Assembly (NCBI RefSeq): GCF_018437275.1
Contig: NZ_JAAMFK010000002.1
Location: 1-64,000 of the forward strand
Reading direction: 5' to 3'
Length of the DNA: 64,000 nt
Source: Fructobacillus broussonetiae
GTDB taxonomy: Bacteria; Bacillota; Bacilli; Lactobacillales; Lactobacillaceae
The position numbers were made by a program, and so were the translations under genes. Under the pieces are notes generated by a model. That model saw only the letters and a list, made by a program, of their open reading frames with translations, did no database searches and had not been told where the DNA came from. Below are positions 26,436 through 36,204 of this stretch, piece by piece. Position 1 is the stretch's first letter. The number at the start of each line of letters is the position of its first letter.

Positions 26436-28139
26436 ATGACTTATCAAGAAACCATGAACGAATGGAAGCAGGCCAAGCTGCCAGCTGATTTGGAAAATGA
26501 ATTAAAGGCATTGTCTAATGAAGAAGCAGAAGAAGCCTTCTACCAGGACATGGCGTTCGGAACGGCAGGAATGCGTGGCCACATGGGTGTTGGTACCAAC
26601 CACATCAACGTGATCACGGTTGCCAAAGTCACAGAAGCCCTTGCGCAATACATTGACCAAGCCGGTCAAGAAGCAAAGGACCGCGGGGTTGTCATCGCCT
26701 TTGACTCCCGTCACCACTCAGAAGAATTTGCAAAGGAAGCCTCACAGGTCTTGTCTGCCCACGGCATCAAGGTTTATCGCTTCAGCTCTTTGCGCCCAAC
26801 ACCTGAATTATCATTCGGTGTTCGTCACTTGAAGGCCTTTGCCGGAATCATGATTACGGCTTCCCACAATCCTAAGGAAGACAACGGATACAAGGTCTAC
26901 GGTGAAGATGGGGGACAGATGATTCCCGAAGCCGTGCAAGCCGTCATCGACGCGCGTGCCGCTATCAAGGATCCATTCAACATCGAAAAGGACGCCTCTG
27001 AAAAGACCGTCGAAGTCATGGATGCCCTCGTGGACGACCCATACTTGGCCGAAGTAAAGACGATTTCTGTTGATACTGATTTGATTAAAAAAGAAGGTTC
27101 TGCCTTGAAGTTCGTGTACTCACCACTTCACGGAACCGGACAATACATTGGGGAAAAAGCCTTGCAACAAGCCGGCTTTTCCAACTACACCGTCGTAAAG
27201 GAACAAGCAGAATTAGACGGGGACTTCCCAACGGTTAAGAAGCCAAACCCTGAGGATCCAGCCGCTTTGTCATTGGCCATCGAATACGCCAAGAAGGAAG
27301 AGGCTGACCTCGTGGTTGCGACCGACCCCGACGCCGACCGCATGGGTGCCGCTGTTCGCTTGAAGGATGGTTCATACCAGGTCCTTTCTGGAAACCAAAT
27401 CGCCGCTTTGATGGTGAACTACTTGCTCACCGCCAAGAAGAAGACGGGCGAATTGCCTGACAACGGGGCCATCGTTACGTCAATCGTTTCATCCCGCTTC
27501 GTTGCTGAAATCGCGAAGTCATTCGGTGTCACGACCTTCGATGTTTTGACTGGATTCAAGTACATTGCCGCCATGATCGACCGCTTCGAAGAAAAGAAGG
27601 ACTACCAATACCTCTTTGGATTCGAAGAATCATTTGGTTACTTGATCAAGCCGTTCGCCCACGACAAGGACGCTATTCAAGCCCTTGTTTTGTTCGCTGA
27701 AATGGCTGCCTTCTACAAGGAAAAGGGTCAGTCATTTGCTGACGGCTTGAACGCCTTGTACGAAGAATTTGGTTACTTCGAAGAAAAGACGATTGCTTAC
27801 AACTTCCCAGGCGTTAATGGCCAACAAGAAATGGCCGACGTCATGACCAAGTTCCGTAATCAAAAGTTGGACGAAGTTGCTGGCCAACTTGTCTTGGCAA
27901 CCCAGGATTTTGCGAGCCAAACGCAGTTTGACCGCGACGGTGCCGAAAAGAAGATGCCACAACCAAAGGCCAACGTTTTGAAGTACTGGTTGGCCGACGG
28001 TTCATGGATTGCCCTTCGTCCTTCCGGTACGGAACCAAAGTTGAAGCTCTACTTGGGTGTCGTTGCCGACTCCCAAAAGGGTGCCGACGAAAAGCTTGCT
28101 TCATATGAAAAAGAAATGGAAGCAAAGGTTCAGGGCTAA
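26436..28139 (+). CDS. pgcA: phosphoglucomutase (alpha-D-phosphohexomutase family)
   Basis: The 567-residue enzyme interconverts glucose-6-phosphate and glucose-1-phosphate, feeding GalU. The phosphoserine loop [16 protein letters not shown], metal loop [10 protein letters not shown], sugar loop GFEESFGYL and phosphate loop [13 protein letters not shown] are intact. GGAG overlapping the dedA stop gives the start at 26436. Confidence 0.94.
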   Translation: MTYQETMNEWKQAKLPADLENELKALSNEEAEEAFYQDMAFGTAGMRGHMGVGTNHINVITVAKVTEALAQYIDQAGQEAKDRGVVIAFDSRHHSEEFAKEASQVLSAHGIKVYRFSSLRPTPELSFGVRHLKAFAGIMITASHNPKEDNGYKVYGEDGGQMIPEAVQAVIDARAAIKDPFNIEKDASEKTVEVMDALVDDPYLAEVKTISVDTDLIKKEGSALKFVYSPLHGTGQYIGEKALQQAGFSNYTVVKEQAELDGDFPTVKKPNPEDPAALSLAIEYAKKEEADLVVATDPDADRMGAAVRLKDGSYQVLSGNQIAALMVNYLLTAKKKTGELPDNGAIVTSIVSSRFVAEIAKSFGVTTFDVLTGFKYIAAMIDRFEEKKDYQYLFGFEESFGYLIKPFAHDKDAIQALVLFAEMAAFYKEKGQSFADGLNALYEEFGYFEEKTIAYNFPGVNGQQEMADVMTKFRNQKLDEVAGQLVLATQDFASQTQFDRDGAEKKMPQPKANVLKYWLADGSWIALRPSGTEPKLKLYLGVVADSQKGADEKLASYEKEMEAKVQG

Positions 28140-28164
28140 GCATTAGTTAAAACTTGATATAATG

Positions 28165-28194
28165 AAAAGAGTGATGACGAATCACTCTTTTTTA
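28165..28194 (+). terminator. terminator after pgm
   Basis: An 11-bp stem (28165-28175 with 28181-28191) with a five-base loop and a T-run. Confidence 0.87.
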
Positions 28195-28205
28195 ATGCAA
28201 ACGAA

Positions 28206-28234
28206 TTGCAAGAAAGAAAAGCCTTTGCTATACT
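28206..28234 (+). promoter_or_regulatory. rplS promoter
   Basis: TTGCAA (28206-28211) and TATACT (28229-28234) are 17 bases apart; the transcript starts about 80 bases before rplS. Confidence 0.82.
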
Positions 28235-28240
28235 AGTAAG

Positions 28241-28318
28241 AGGCAATAAGCCATATTAACGGTAATCCGCTGTGCGTGAGTCGATTCGGCAAGCATATGA
28301 TTGGCGATTAGGAGAATG
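28241..28318 (+). ncRNA. ribosomal protein L19 leader
   Basis: The 5' leader folds with an outer stem CATAT (28253 region) with ATATG near 28299, extended by GCC and GGC, and an inner CGG-CCG hairpin. Position and compact form fit the L19 leader known from low-GC Gram-positive bacteria, thought to bind L19 for feedback control. The assignment rests on context and fold, not on a covariance search. Confidence 0.55.
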
Positions 28319-28322
28319 ACAC

Positions 28323-28682
28323 ATGCGTCAAAACATTTTGTTAGAAAAAGTAACGTCTTCCCAATTGCGGAACGATGTTCCTGAATTCCGCGCTGGTGAC
28401 ACGGTTCGTGTCCACGCCAAGATCGTTGAAGGAACTCGCGAACGTGTACAGCTCTTTGAAGGAGTTGTTATCAAGCGTAAGGGTACTGGTATCCAGGCTA
28501 CTTACACTGTTCGTAAGATTTCTTCAGGTGTTGGTGTTGAACGTACGTTCCCACTTCACTCACCACGTGTTGAAAAGATTGAAGTAACTCGCTACGGTGC
28601 TGTTCGCCGTGCAAAGCTTTACTACTTGCGTAGCTTGCAAGGTAAGGCTGCTCGTATTAAGGAACGTCGTCGCGACGTCTAA
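28323..28682 (+). CDS. rplS: 50S ribosomal protein L19
   Basis: The 119-residue protein has the L19 core [29 protein letters not shown] and the basic C-terminus [18 protein letters not shown]. It sits at the 30S-50S interface. AGGAG precedes the ATG. A terminator follows closely. Confidence 0.97.
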   Translation: MRQNILLEKVTSSQLRNDVPEFRAGDTVRVHAKIVEGTRERVQLFEGVVIKRKGTGIQATYTVRKISSGVGVERTFPLHSPRVEKIEVTRYGAVRRAKLYYLRSLQGKAARIKERRRDV

Positions 28683-28692
28683 GTACGTGCTT

Positions 28693-28724
28693 AAGTCTCC
28701 ACTGTTTTGTGGGGACTTTTTCTT
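28693..28724 (+). terminator. terminator after rplS
   Basis: A 10-bp stem (28693-28702 with 28709-28718, one G-T pair) followed by a T-rich tract. Confidence 0.83.
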
Positions 28725-28756
28725 TTGATTAATTTTTTTAGAAAGGGGGAGTGTTC

Positions 28757-29845
28757 ATGGAAGAATTTTTGCAAGCAAAAGATAACCGTAAAATCATTCA
28801 CGTCGACATCGACGCCTTTTACGCGCAGGTCGAAATGCGCGATGACCCGACCTTGAAAAAGCTCCCCCTGGCCATTGGGCGCGATCCCGATAAGCATCAC
28901 GGACACGGTGTTGTCGCAACGGCTAACTATGTCGCTCGAAAGGCCGGCGTCCACTCCGCCATGGGGTCGATTGAAGCCAAGAGGGCTTGTCCTAACCTGG
29001 TCTTCGTCGCCCCGGACTTCGACAAGTACCGGGCCATCTCTGCTCAGATTCACGCGGTCTTCCACGAATTCACGGACATGATCGAACCCGTGGCTCTGGA
29101 TGAGGCCTACCTCGACGTTTCTTCCAACAAGATGTCGGCACCAACGCTTGCTGCCAAATTGCGAAAGCGCATCTGGGACGAGACGCATTTGACCTGCTCC
29201 GTTGGGGTTTCATATAACAAAGTCCTCGCCAAACTCGGCTCGGAACACCACAAGCCAAACGGTGTAACGGTCATTCCGCACAACTTGGCCCAGGAATTTG
29301 TCTGGGAATTACCGATTAAGGACTTCCGCGGCGTCGGGGCTAAAACCCTTGAGAAGTTTGAGAAGCTCGGCATCAAGGACGGCCGTGACCTCTATGCGAT
29401 GTCGCAGGATGATTTGCGCGTTTACTTTGGTTCCTTCGGGGATGTCTTGTACTGGCAGGCCCGGGCCACACACTTCGGGCCGGTCAAGGACCGGTCCGTT
29501 CGGCAGTCGGTCGGTAAAGAGAACACGTTCGAATTTGCGCTCCACGACAGACAAGCCGTTGAAGTTGCTTTTCGGGAACTCGCAGAAAAGGTCGTCGCCA
29601 ATATGGAGAAGCGCAAGCTACTCGGACGGACGCTAACGGTCAAAGTGCGCGACGACGACTTTCACACCAGCACAAAGGGGATTACGCAAAGTGTTCCCTT
29701 TGAACTCGATTCCGCCTTCATGGTCCGCCAGGCGATGCTTATCTTCGACGAACTTTATCCCGAAGAGATGAGCATTCGACTCCTTGGCTTGACCTTCTCC
29801 AACATCGAGGAGCAAAAGTACCAGGCCGTCTCTCTCTTTGACTAA
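28757..29845 (+). CDS. dinB: DNA polymerase IV (Y family)
   Basis: The 362-residue translesion polymerase has the catalytic aspartates in HVDIDAFYAQVE and ALDEAYLDVS, a little-finger domain, and normal length. GGGGGAG precedes the ATG at 28757; the GTG two codons upstream overlaps that site. No SOS box was seen upstream. Codons are notably rich in C and G at third positions compared with mreB or pstS. Confidence 0.94.
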   Translation: MEEFLQAKDNRKIIHVDIDAFYAQVEMRDDPTLKKLPLAIGRDPDKHHGHGVVATANYVARKAGVHSAMGSIEAKRACPNLVFVAPDFDKYRAISAQIHAVFHEFTDMIEPVALDEAYLDVSSNKMSAPTLAAKLRKRIWDETHLTCSVGVSYNKVLAKLGSEHHKPNGVTVIPHNLAQEFVWELPIKDFRGVGAKTLEKFEKLGIKDGRDLYAMSQDDLRVYFGSFGDVLYWQARATHFGPVKDRSVRQSVGKENTFEFALHDRQAVEVAFRELAEKVVANMEKRKLLGRTLTVKVRDDDFHTSTKGITQSVPFELDSAFMVRQAMLIFDELYPEEMSIRLLGLTFSNIEEQKYQAVSLFD

Positions 29846-29917
29846 GAGATTGGCTCTTTTGTTGCACTGCTTTCCCCGGTATAATAGAAAGTAGACGAAT
29901 AGAACAGGAACAATACC

Positions 29918-30883
29918 ATGGCTCAAATTCAAGCAGACATTTTGGCGCAAATTAAGCGCTACGACACCATCATCATCCACCGCCACCAACGCCCTGATCC
30001 CGATGCTTACGGATCACAACTTGGTTTGCAGGCCATTTTGAAGGCTTCTTTCCCCGAAAAGAAGATTTACGCGGCTGGCAAGTCCATTCCTGGTTTGGAA
30101 TGGATTGGGGATGGCAAGGCCATTGCCGACGATGTACCCGACTCCGCCTACAAGAAGGCGTTGGTCATCGTCGTCGATACGGCCAATGACCCACGCGTTG
30201 ACGACCAACGCTGGCGTGACGGGATGGAAGTCGTTAAGATCGACCACCACCCAAACGTTGAACCATTCGGTGACTGGCAGTGGGTTGAAGACGAAGCTGC
30301 CGCAACGTCTGTGATGATTTACCAGTTCTTTGAAATGTTGAAGGACGAAGGTTTGGTCATGACAAAAGAAGCCGCCCGTTACCTCTACATCGGTATCATC
30401 GGTGACACCGGCCGTTTCATGTATTCCTTGAACCAAGACGTCTTTGACGTCGCCGGTAAGCTCGTGTCCTACGGCTTCGATTACCAAAAGATGTACACGC
30501 AGATGACCACTTTGCCTGAACCAGCCGTTAAACTGTCTGGTTGGGTGATGCAAAACATCACGGTCTTGGATTCCGGCTTTGCCTACGTGGTTTTGGACCG
30601 TGATTTGCTGGATTCCTTCCACTTGGGGGATGCCGGTACTTCTTACACGGTTTCGATCCCTTCACGGATTGATCGCGTCAAGGCCTGGGCCATCTTTGAA
30701 GAGCAGGACAACGGCGACTACCGCGTCCGTCTTCGTTCCCGTTCGATTGTCATCAACACCATCGCACAAGACTTCGATGGTGGGGGACACCCACTTGCAT
30801 CCGGGGCTTGGGCCTACGGTAAGGAGCAAATCCAAGAGGTCATCGACCGCGTGGATACCGCCCTTAAAAACGATAAGAAATAA
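29918..30883 (+). CDS. nrnA: DHH/DHHA1 phosphoesterase (NrnA-type oligoribonuclease/pAp phosphatase)
   Basis: The 321-residue protein has the DHH-family motifs RPDPDAYGS, VVDTAND and IDHHPN, and a C-terminal DHHA1 GGGH-type motif (FDGGGHPLASGAW). Bacillus NrnA degrades short RNA oligomers and pAp; cyclic dinucleotide products are another possible substrate. TATAAT at 29880-29885 lies 33 bases before the ATG. Confidence 0.88.
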   Translation: MAQIQADILAQIKRYDTIIIHRHQRPDPDAYGSQLGLQAILKASFPEKKIYAAGKSIPGLEWIGDGKAIADDVPDSAYKKALVIVVDTANDPRVDDQRWRDGMEVVKIDHHPNVEPFGDWQWVEDEAAATSVMIYQFFEMLKDEGLVMTKEAARYLYIGIIGDTGRFMYSLNQDVFDVAGKLVSYGFDYQKMYTQMTTLPEPAVKLSGWVMQNITVLDSGFAYVVLDRDLLDSFHLGDAGTSYTVSIPSRIDRVKAWAIFEEQDNGDYRVRLRSRSIVINTIAQDFDGGGHPLASGAWAYGKEQIQEVIDRVDTALKNDKK

Positions 30884-30994
30884 GCTGCTTGGTTCGGCCT
30901 TTTTGGTTGGATGCGCGTTGGTCTTTTGACCGGTGCGGGTCAGATCGATGTAAAAGTCAAAACCGTACCAGCATGATTAGAAAGTTGAGACACG

Positions 30995-32356
30995 ATGTCA
31001 GAACAACAATTTGGTGAATTTAATTTAAAGCCCGAAGTGATTTCGGCCTTGAAAAAGATTGGCTTTGACAAGCCAACGCCAATTCAAGCGAAGTTGATTC
31101 CAACCATCCTCCGCGGTGGCGACGTGGTCGGCCAATCCCAAACGGGATCCGGTAAGACGCACACCTTCTTGGTACCGCTCTTCGACCACTTGGAACCCGA
31201 ACAACAAAAGACACAGGTCGTGATTACCACGCCTTCCCGTGAATTGGCCGCCCAGATTGCAAAGGCTGCCCGCCAGTTCGCTGAAGCCATGGGCTTGGTC
31301 AAGGTTTCCATCGCCGAATACGTCGGTGGAACGGACAAGAACCGTCAAATCCGTCAGTTGGAAAAGCACCAAGCACAAGTTGTCGTTGGAACACCAGGTC
31401 GTTTGAACGACCTCGTGAAGTCCGGTGCCTTGGTTGTGAACCAAGCAAAGACGCTTGTCGTCGACGAAGCGGACATGACCTTGGACATGGGCTTCTTGCC
31501 CGACGTGGACTTCTTGGCCGCTGCGATGCCAAAGGACTTGCAGACCTTGGTCTTCTCAGCCACGATGCCTGAGAAGTTGAAGCCCTTCTTGAAGAAGTAC
31601 ATGGACAACCCAACCTTCCAGACGATTCCAACGTCCGCAACGATTGCAGACACCATCGACAACTGGCTGATTTCAACCAAGTCAAAGGACAAGGAAGAAG
31701 TGATCGACCGTTTGCTTAACATCTTTAACCCTTACTTGGCCTTGATTTTCGCCAACACGAAGGAACGTGTGAAGGAACTCGCCAACCACTTGCGTAGCGA
31801 AGGCTACAAAATCGCCGAAATCCACGGTGACATTCCACCACGTGAACGTCGTCGTGTGATGAAGGGCATCATGAACCTCGATTACCAATACGTCGTGGCC
31901 ACTGATTTGGCCGCCCGTGGAATCGACATCGAAGGGGTTTCCCACGTCATTAACGACGGGGTGCCCGGCGAACTCGAATTCTTCGTTCACCGTGTCGGAC
32001 GTACCGGACGTAACGGACTGCCAGGTACAGCCGTTACCTTGTACGGACCAGATGAAGAAAAGAAGATTGAAGAGCTTGAACACCTTGGAATCGAATTCAA
32101 GAACAAGCAAATCAAGAAGGGCGAAGTCGTTGATGTGAAGGACCGCAAGGCCCGTTACCAACGTCAAGCCACCACCAAGAAGCTCGATCCAGAAATGGTC
32201 GGGATGGTGAAGAAGAAGAAAAAGAAGGTCAAGCCTGGATACAAGCGCCAAATCAAGAACAACTTGAAGCGCAAGGCCCAGATGGACCGTCGAATCGAAG
32301 CCCGTCAAGAACGTCGTAACACGATGCGTAAGAACAAGCAAAACGGTGGCAACTAA
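30995..32356 (+). CDS. cshB: DEAD-box RNA helicase (CshB-like)
   Basis: The 453-residue helicase has the Q motif (FGEFNLKPEVISALKKIGF then PTPIQ), motif I QTGSGKT, motif II DEAD (VVDEADM), motif III SAT and motif VI HRVGRTGR. The very basic C-terminal tail (KKKKKKVKPGYKRQIKNN region) fits RNA binding and the CshB group. It probably unwinds RNA in ribosome assembly or at low temperature. Confidence 0.9.
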   Translation: MSEQQFGEFNLKPEVISALKKIGFDKPTPIQAKLIPTILRGGDVVGQSQTGSGKTHTFLVPLFDHLEPEQQKTQVVITTPSRELAAQIAKAARQFAEAMGLVKVSIAEYVGGTDKNRQIRQLEKHQAQVVVGTPGRLNDLVKSGALVVNQAKTLVVDEADMTLDMGFLPDVDFLAAAMPKDLQTLVFSATMPEKLKPFLKKYMDNPTFQTIPTSATIADTIDNWLISTKSKDKEEVIDRLLNIFNPYLALIFANTKERVKELANHLRSEGYKIAEIHGDIPPRERRRVMKGIMNLDYQYVVATDLAARGIDIEGVSHVINDGVPGELEFFVHRVGRTGRNGLPGTAVTLYGPDEEKKIEELEHLGIEFKNKQIKKGEVVDVKDRKARYQRQATTKKLDPEMVGMVKKKKKKVKPGYKRQIKNNLKRKAQMDRRIEARQERRNTMRKNKQNGGN

Positions 32357-32393
32357 TTGATTTAGGCACTTCGGTGATAAAGATAACTGATAA

Positions 32394-32419
32394 AAAAGCA
32401 GGCGTTTTGCCTGCTTTTG
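32394..32419. terminator. bidirectional terminator
   Basis: A perfect 10-bp stem (32394-32403 with 32409-32418) flanked by A-run and T-run lies between the helicase gene and the convergent yslB gene. Confidence 0.87.
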
Positions 32420-32421
32420 TT

Positions 32422-33267
32422 TTAGCGGTCAGCTTGTGAGCTAGCGTCGCTGTTCTTTTTCTTTTTGTAGTCGAATGCCAACAGGGAGTTGGTGATCGAT
32501 TGTTCAACGGAGATGGCGTCATCTTCGTCTTGAACCGGCGCGGTTTCTGCGGCATCCGCGTGAGCTGATGGCTCAGAAGGTGCCGGTGCCGGCGTTGCCT
32601 GACTAGCTTCTGTTGAAGCAGTTGGATGTGCCGTGGCGGCTGTTGATGAAGAGGCCGTTTGCTTGGGCGCTTCGTATGAAGCAAAAGCGTTTGCGTCGGC
32701 GTCAGCCGAGGCAGTCGTAACCGCCTCAGTCTTTGCCGCCTTCACCTGTGATTCCACCTGGCGACCGTGCATCTGGTCCAAGAAGTAATCGCGCAGCGCC
32801 ACCTGATCCGCTGCTGAACGCGACGTAATCTTGTGCTCGCCGTCAATCATCACCGTAATCGTCACTTCGTGCTTACGCGTTGCTAATTCAAAGTAAGCTT
32901 CTGAAACCGCCTCGTTTTGAATCTCCACCTGTTGCGCCAAAAATCCCGCTTCCAACGAGAAGTCCGCCTGCGGGTTAATCGCCAAGCGGTCGTTTACAAC
33001 CGGTCCTGACAGCACCCAACGCTGTTCGGATTCACCCTGGTATGAAATCTCCAAGTCACCAAAGGCGGCCTTTAAAAAGAAATCCTTCAGGTTTTCAATT
33101 GTCTCCTGTGGGAACTGCCGGGCAAGGTCTTTTCCCGCCCAATACGTGATGTTCGCATAGTCATCGGTCAAGAGGTTCTTCATGAGCCCGTCCCGCAGCA
33201 ACAAAGATGCGAAGGCGTTTTCCGTTCGATTTGAACCGATGGTTGATTGTGATTGCGCTTTTGACAT
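32422..33267 (-). CDS. YslB family (DUF2507) protein with long C-terminal extension
   Basis: The first 165 residues match the YslB/DUF2507 family: LLRDGLMKNLLTDDYANITYWAGKDLARQFP and FSLEAGFLAQQVE. The family is about 150 residues; here residues 170-281 form an Ala/Ser/Pro/Thr-rich low-complexity tail ending in KKKKNSDASSQ. Function is unknown. The gene is divergent from murI. Confidence 0.82.
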   Translation of the reverse strand: MSKAQSQSTIGSNRTENAFASLLLRDGLMKNLLTDDYANITYWAGKDLARQFPQETIENLKDFFLKAAFGDLEISYQGESEQRWVLSGPVVNDRLAINPQADFSLEAGFLAQQVEIQNEAVSEAYFELATRKHEVTITVMIDGEHKITSRSAADQVALRDYFLDQMHGRQVESQVKAAKTEAVTTASADADANAFASYEAPKQTASSSTAATAHPTASTEASQATPAPAPSEPSAHADAAETAPVQDEDDAISVEQSITNSLLAFDYKKKKNSDASSQADR

Positions 33268-33328
33268 ATAATGGCATTCCTTTCTTGGATATATTATAAC
33301 AAAGTTAGGCGGATTAGACCGTCTTGTC

Positions 33329-33357
33329 TTGCAATTTTTGCACTTTAAACGAATAAT
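33329..33357 (+). promoter_or_regulatory. candidate murI promoter close to the start codon
   Basis: TTGCAA (33329-33334) and AATAAT (33352-33357) are 17 bases apart. Transcription would begin at or near the ATG at 33365, giving a leaderless mRNA; no ribosome binding site is visible before that ATG. Confidence 0.4.
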
Positions 33358-33364
33358 GATAAGT

Positions 33365-34216
33365 ATGAATAATGTAAATCACGCAATTGGATTAATGGAC
33401 TCAGGAATCGGTGGTTTGACCGTCTTAAAGGCGGCCAAGGCCCTTTTACCACACGAGTCAATGGTGTTTGTCGGGGACAACGCCCGCAACCCATACGGCC
33501 CCAAATCACCCGAAGAGGTGATTGAATACGCCCGACAAATTGCCGGCTTCCTCGTGGAAAAGCACCAAATCAAGGTGCTTGCCATCGCCTGCAACACCGC
33601 AACGGCCTGCGCCTTGCCCGTCTTACAAGACGAGCTGGACATCCCGGTCATCGGTGTCATCGACTCCGGGGCCAAGGCGGCGGTTGAAGCGAGCCATAAC
33701 GGTCGCATTGGCCTGATTGCCACCGAGGGAACGGTTCAGTCCGAAAAGTATCAACAAGACATCGCTTCCCTTGATCCTGAGGCCCAAGTTTTTGCCCAGG
33801 CGGAACCGGACTTCGTGCAGTTCGTTGAAAAGAACACTTACAAGAGTAAGGAAAGCAAGCAAGCCGTGCAAGAGCACTTGGCTGCTTTCAAGGATGACAA
33901 CATCGACACCCTGATTCTTGGCTGCACCCACTTTCCATTGTTGACGGATGCGATTGCTTCTGCCGTTGGGAAGGATGTCGCACTCGTTGACGCCGGGGCG
34001 GCCACCGCGACGGATTTGGCCGACTACCTGAAATCAGAAGGCCTGCTGCGGAAAACAACCATTCCACAACCAACTTATCAACTGTACACGACTGGTCCAG
34101 TCGATACCTTTGCTGAAATTGCCAACAACTGGCTCGGCAAGGGTGACTGGAAGTACAAGCACCTACCGGTTGATGTGTTGACCAAGGAAAACGTGGATTG
34201 GTGTCGAGAAGAATAA
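33365..34216 (+). CDS. murI: glutamate racemase
   Basis: The 283-residue enzyme makes D-glutamate for peptidoglycan. Catalytic cysteines are in IACNTATA and LGCTHFPLL, and the N-terminal MDSGIGGLTVLK phosphate/glutamate loop is intact. The ATG at 33365 fits the family N-terminus; in-frame codons upstream to 33329 are unlikely. rdgB follows, as usual in lactic acid bacteria. Confidence 0.94.
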   Translation: MNNVNHAIGLMDSGIGGLTVLKAAKALLPHESMVFVGDNARNPYGPKSPEEVIEYARQIAGFLVEKHQIKVLAIACNTATACALPVLQDELDIPVIGVIDSGAKAAVEASHNGRIGLIATEGTVQSEKYQQDIASLDPEAQVFAQAEPDFVQFVEKNTYKSKESKQAVQEHLAAFKDDNIDTLILGCTHFPLLTDAIASAVGKDVALVDAGAATATDLADYLKSEGLLRKTTIPQPTYQLYTTGPVDTFAEIANNWLGKGDWKYKHLPVDVLTKENVDWCREE

Positions 34217-34285
34217 TTTGATTGCCGGATGAATACCGCATCAACGTAAAAATAAAAGATGACCAAACGGTCAAAAGGAGCCAGT

Positions 34286-34888
34286 ATGACTGCTTTAATT
34301 ATCGCCAGCAAGAACGCCCACAAGGTGGATGAAATCAAGGCCAGCTTGACGGCTGCTGGAATCGATTTGGACGTGAAATCCCTAAACGATTTGGACAACG
34401 TCCCTGAAATTGTCGAAGACGGCACGACCTTTGAGGAAAACGCCGAAAAGAAGGCAAGGGCTATCGCGAAGGCTTATCCTAACGCCCTGGTTTTGGCCGA
34501 TGACTCCGGTTTGACCATACCTGCCTTAAATGGTGAACCCGGCGTTTACTCCGCCCGCTACGCTGGTGACCACGACGATGCCGCCAACAACCGTAAGGTT
34601 TTGGAAAAGCTGTCTACCAAAGTCGGCTTCGACCGCGCTGCCTTTTTCACCACGGTCATGGTCCTTGTCGGACCAGACCGAGACAGCTTAGTCGTCGAAG
34701 GACAAGTTCCTGGTCAAATCATGGAAAGCTGGGACGGACAAGAAAGCTTCGGTTATGATCCCATCTTCTTCTACGAACCCGCCGGCAAGACTTTTGCAGC
34801 GATGACGATGGAAGAAAAGAACGCCGTTTCTCACCGTGGACGTGCATTGAAGAAACTAATCAACGAACTGCCACAGTGGTTGGCATGA
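34286..34888 (+). CDS. rdgB: XTP/dITP diphosphatase
   Basis: The 200-residue Ham1/RdgB enzyme removes non-canonical purine nucleotides. It has SKNAHKVDEI near the N-terminus, ADDSGL, and SFGYDPIFFYEP near the C-terminus. AAAAGGAG sits seven bases before ATG 34286. It probably shares a transcript with murI and is followed by a terminator. Confidence 0.94.
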   Translation: MTALIIASKNAHKVDEIKASLTAAGIDLDVKSLNDLDNVPEIVEDGTTFEENAEKKARAIAKAYPNALVLADDSGLTIPALNGEPGVYSARYAGDHDDAANNRKVLEKLSTKVGFDRAAFFTTVMVLVGPDRDSLVVEGQVPGQIMESWDGQESFGYDPIFFYEPAGKTFAAMTMEEKNAVSHRGRALKKLINELPQWLA

Positions 34889-34896
34889 CGTTTTAA

Positions 34897-34927
34897 GCCC
34901 GACTCGCAAGAGACGGGCGTTTTTTTA
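34897..34927 (+). terminator. terminator after rdgB
   Basis: GCCCG and CGGGC (outer arms within 34897-34918), extended by CTC/AGAG pairs, precede seven T. Confidence 0.84.
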
Positions 34928-34998
34928 TAAATAAAAAGGACCAACCTACTCGCTGAAAAAGCCATCGTCGGCCCGTCCAAATTCCCCCGAAAATACGC

Positions 34999-35004
34999 TA
35001 TAAT
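34999..35004 (+). promoter_or_regulatory. -10 element directly before ruvB
   Basis: TATAAT ends seven bases before the ruvB ATG, so transcription would start on the start codon itself. No -35 consensus is seen at normal distance. Confidence 0.55.
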
Positions 35005-35011
35005 AAACCTA

Positions 35012-36067
35012 ATGACTGAAGAAAATCCACAATTCAACGCCTGGTTCGAAGGCCAAAACGAGACCGACGAACTTTTGAAAAACGCCTCCGCCAACGAAGA
35101 GGAACAGTCCTCCGAGCTCTCCCTTCGCCCCAAAAAGCTCTCCGAGTACATCGGCCAAACGGCCCTCAAAGAGGAACTCTCCGTCTACCTCAAAGCCGCC
35201 AAAATGCGCGAAGAAGCCCTCGACCACGTCCTCTTATTCGGACCTCCCGGCCTTGGTAAAACCACGCTCGCGATGATCATCGCAAACGAACTCGGCGTCA
35301 ACCTGAAGACCGCCTCCGGTCCCGCCATCGAAAAGGGCGGTGATCTCGTCGCCCTGTTAAACGGCCTCGAACCCGGCGACGTTCTTTTCATCGACGAAAT
35401 CCACCGTCTGCCCATGAACATCGAAGAAATGCTCTACTCCGCGATGGAAGACTACTACATCGACATCATGGTCGGGCAGGGACCAACGGCTCGCGCCGTT
35501 CACTTCCCACTGCCACCGTTCACCCTTGTCGGGGCCACGACCCGTCCCGGGATGCTTTCCAAGCCTTTGCGCGACCGTTTCGGCATCATCAATTCTTTGG
35601 CCTACTACGAGCCCGAAGACCTGGCCGAAATCGTCGTCCGCACCGCTTCCATCTTCGAAGCGCCGATCACTAAAGAAGGGGCCTTGGCCGTCGCTTTGCG
35701 CTCCCGCGGTACGCCTCGAATTGCTAACCGCTTACTAAAGCGTGTTCGTGACTTCGCCCAGGTTTCCGGCAAGGACCGCATCGAACCCGACTTGGTCACG
35801 ATGGCCTTGGACAAGTTGCGCGTCGATCAAAAGGGCTTGGACGACACCGATCATAAGCTCCTTCACTTCATGATTGACTACTACAAGGGTGGTCCCGTTG
35901 GGTTGGGAACAATTGCCGCGAACATCGGTGAAGAGCAGGACACCATCGAATCGATGGTTGAACCCTACTTGCTCCAGCTCGGCTTCTTGAAGCGGACGCC
36001 ACGCGGGCGTGTGGTTACCGAAGCGGCTTACGAGCACCTCGGCGTACCATACGATCGAGGAGATTAA
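35012..36067 (+). CDS. ruvB: Holliday junction branch migration ATPase RuvB
   Basis: The 351-residue AAA+ motor has Walker [10 protein letters not shown], Walker B FIDEIHRL, sensor 1 GATTRPG and a C-terminal winged helix ([20 protein letters not shown]). It is complete. ruvA, normally adjacent, is not in the window. The start codon lacks a ribosome binding site and lies next to a -10 box. Third codon positions are strikingly rich in C. Confidence 0.95.
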   Translation: MTEENPQFNAWFEGQNETDELLKNASANEEEQSSELSLRPKKLSEYIGQTALKEELSVYLKAAKMREEALDHVLLFGPPGLGKTTLAMIIANELGVNLKTASGPAIEKGGDLVALLNGLEPGDVLFIDEIHRLPMNIEEMLYSAMEDYYIDIMVGQGPTARAVHFPLPPFTLVGATTRPGMLSKPLRDRFGIINSLAYYEPEDLAEIVVRTASIFEAPITKEGALAVALRSRGTPRIANRLLKRVRDFAQVSGKDRIEPDLVTMALDKLRVDQKGLDDTDHKLLHFMIDYYKGGPVGLGTIAANIGEEQDTIESMVEPYLLQLGFLKRTPRGRVVTEAAYEHLGVPYDRGD

Positions 36068-36204
36068 GTATATTATTTTGACACGATTTTTCGGCTTGAA
36101 GCTGACATCCTGTTTTTGGTGGCGTTCTGTTGAACACAAACTTTCGTTATTGTGTTTTATCATGGTGGCGCCATTTCTATTTCTAAGACAAAAAGGGGGC
36201 TAAC

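Noticed and set aside
28157-28162. TATAAT promoter after pgm
   Set aside because: A terminator begins three bases later, so any transcript would end at once; the real rplS promoter is at 28206-28234.
30014-30622. Leftward 202-residue open frame
   Set aside because: Antisense shadow of the DHH phosphoesterase gene with no independent evidence.
31682-32341. Leftward 219-residue open frame
   Set aside because: It lies entirely antisense to the DEAD-box helicase gene, lacks a ribosome binding site and has the composition of a mirror frame.
28757-36067. Horizontal transfer suggested by C-rich third codon positions in dinB, nrnA and ruvB
   Set aside because: The genes are ordinary housekeeping orthologues in expected neighbourhoods; the shift is gradual and can be explained by local mutation bias.
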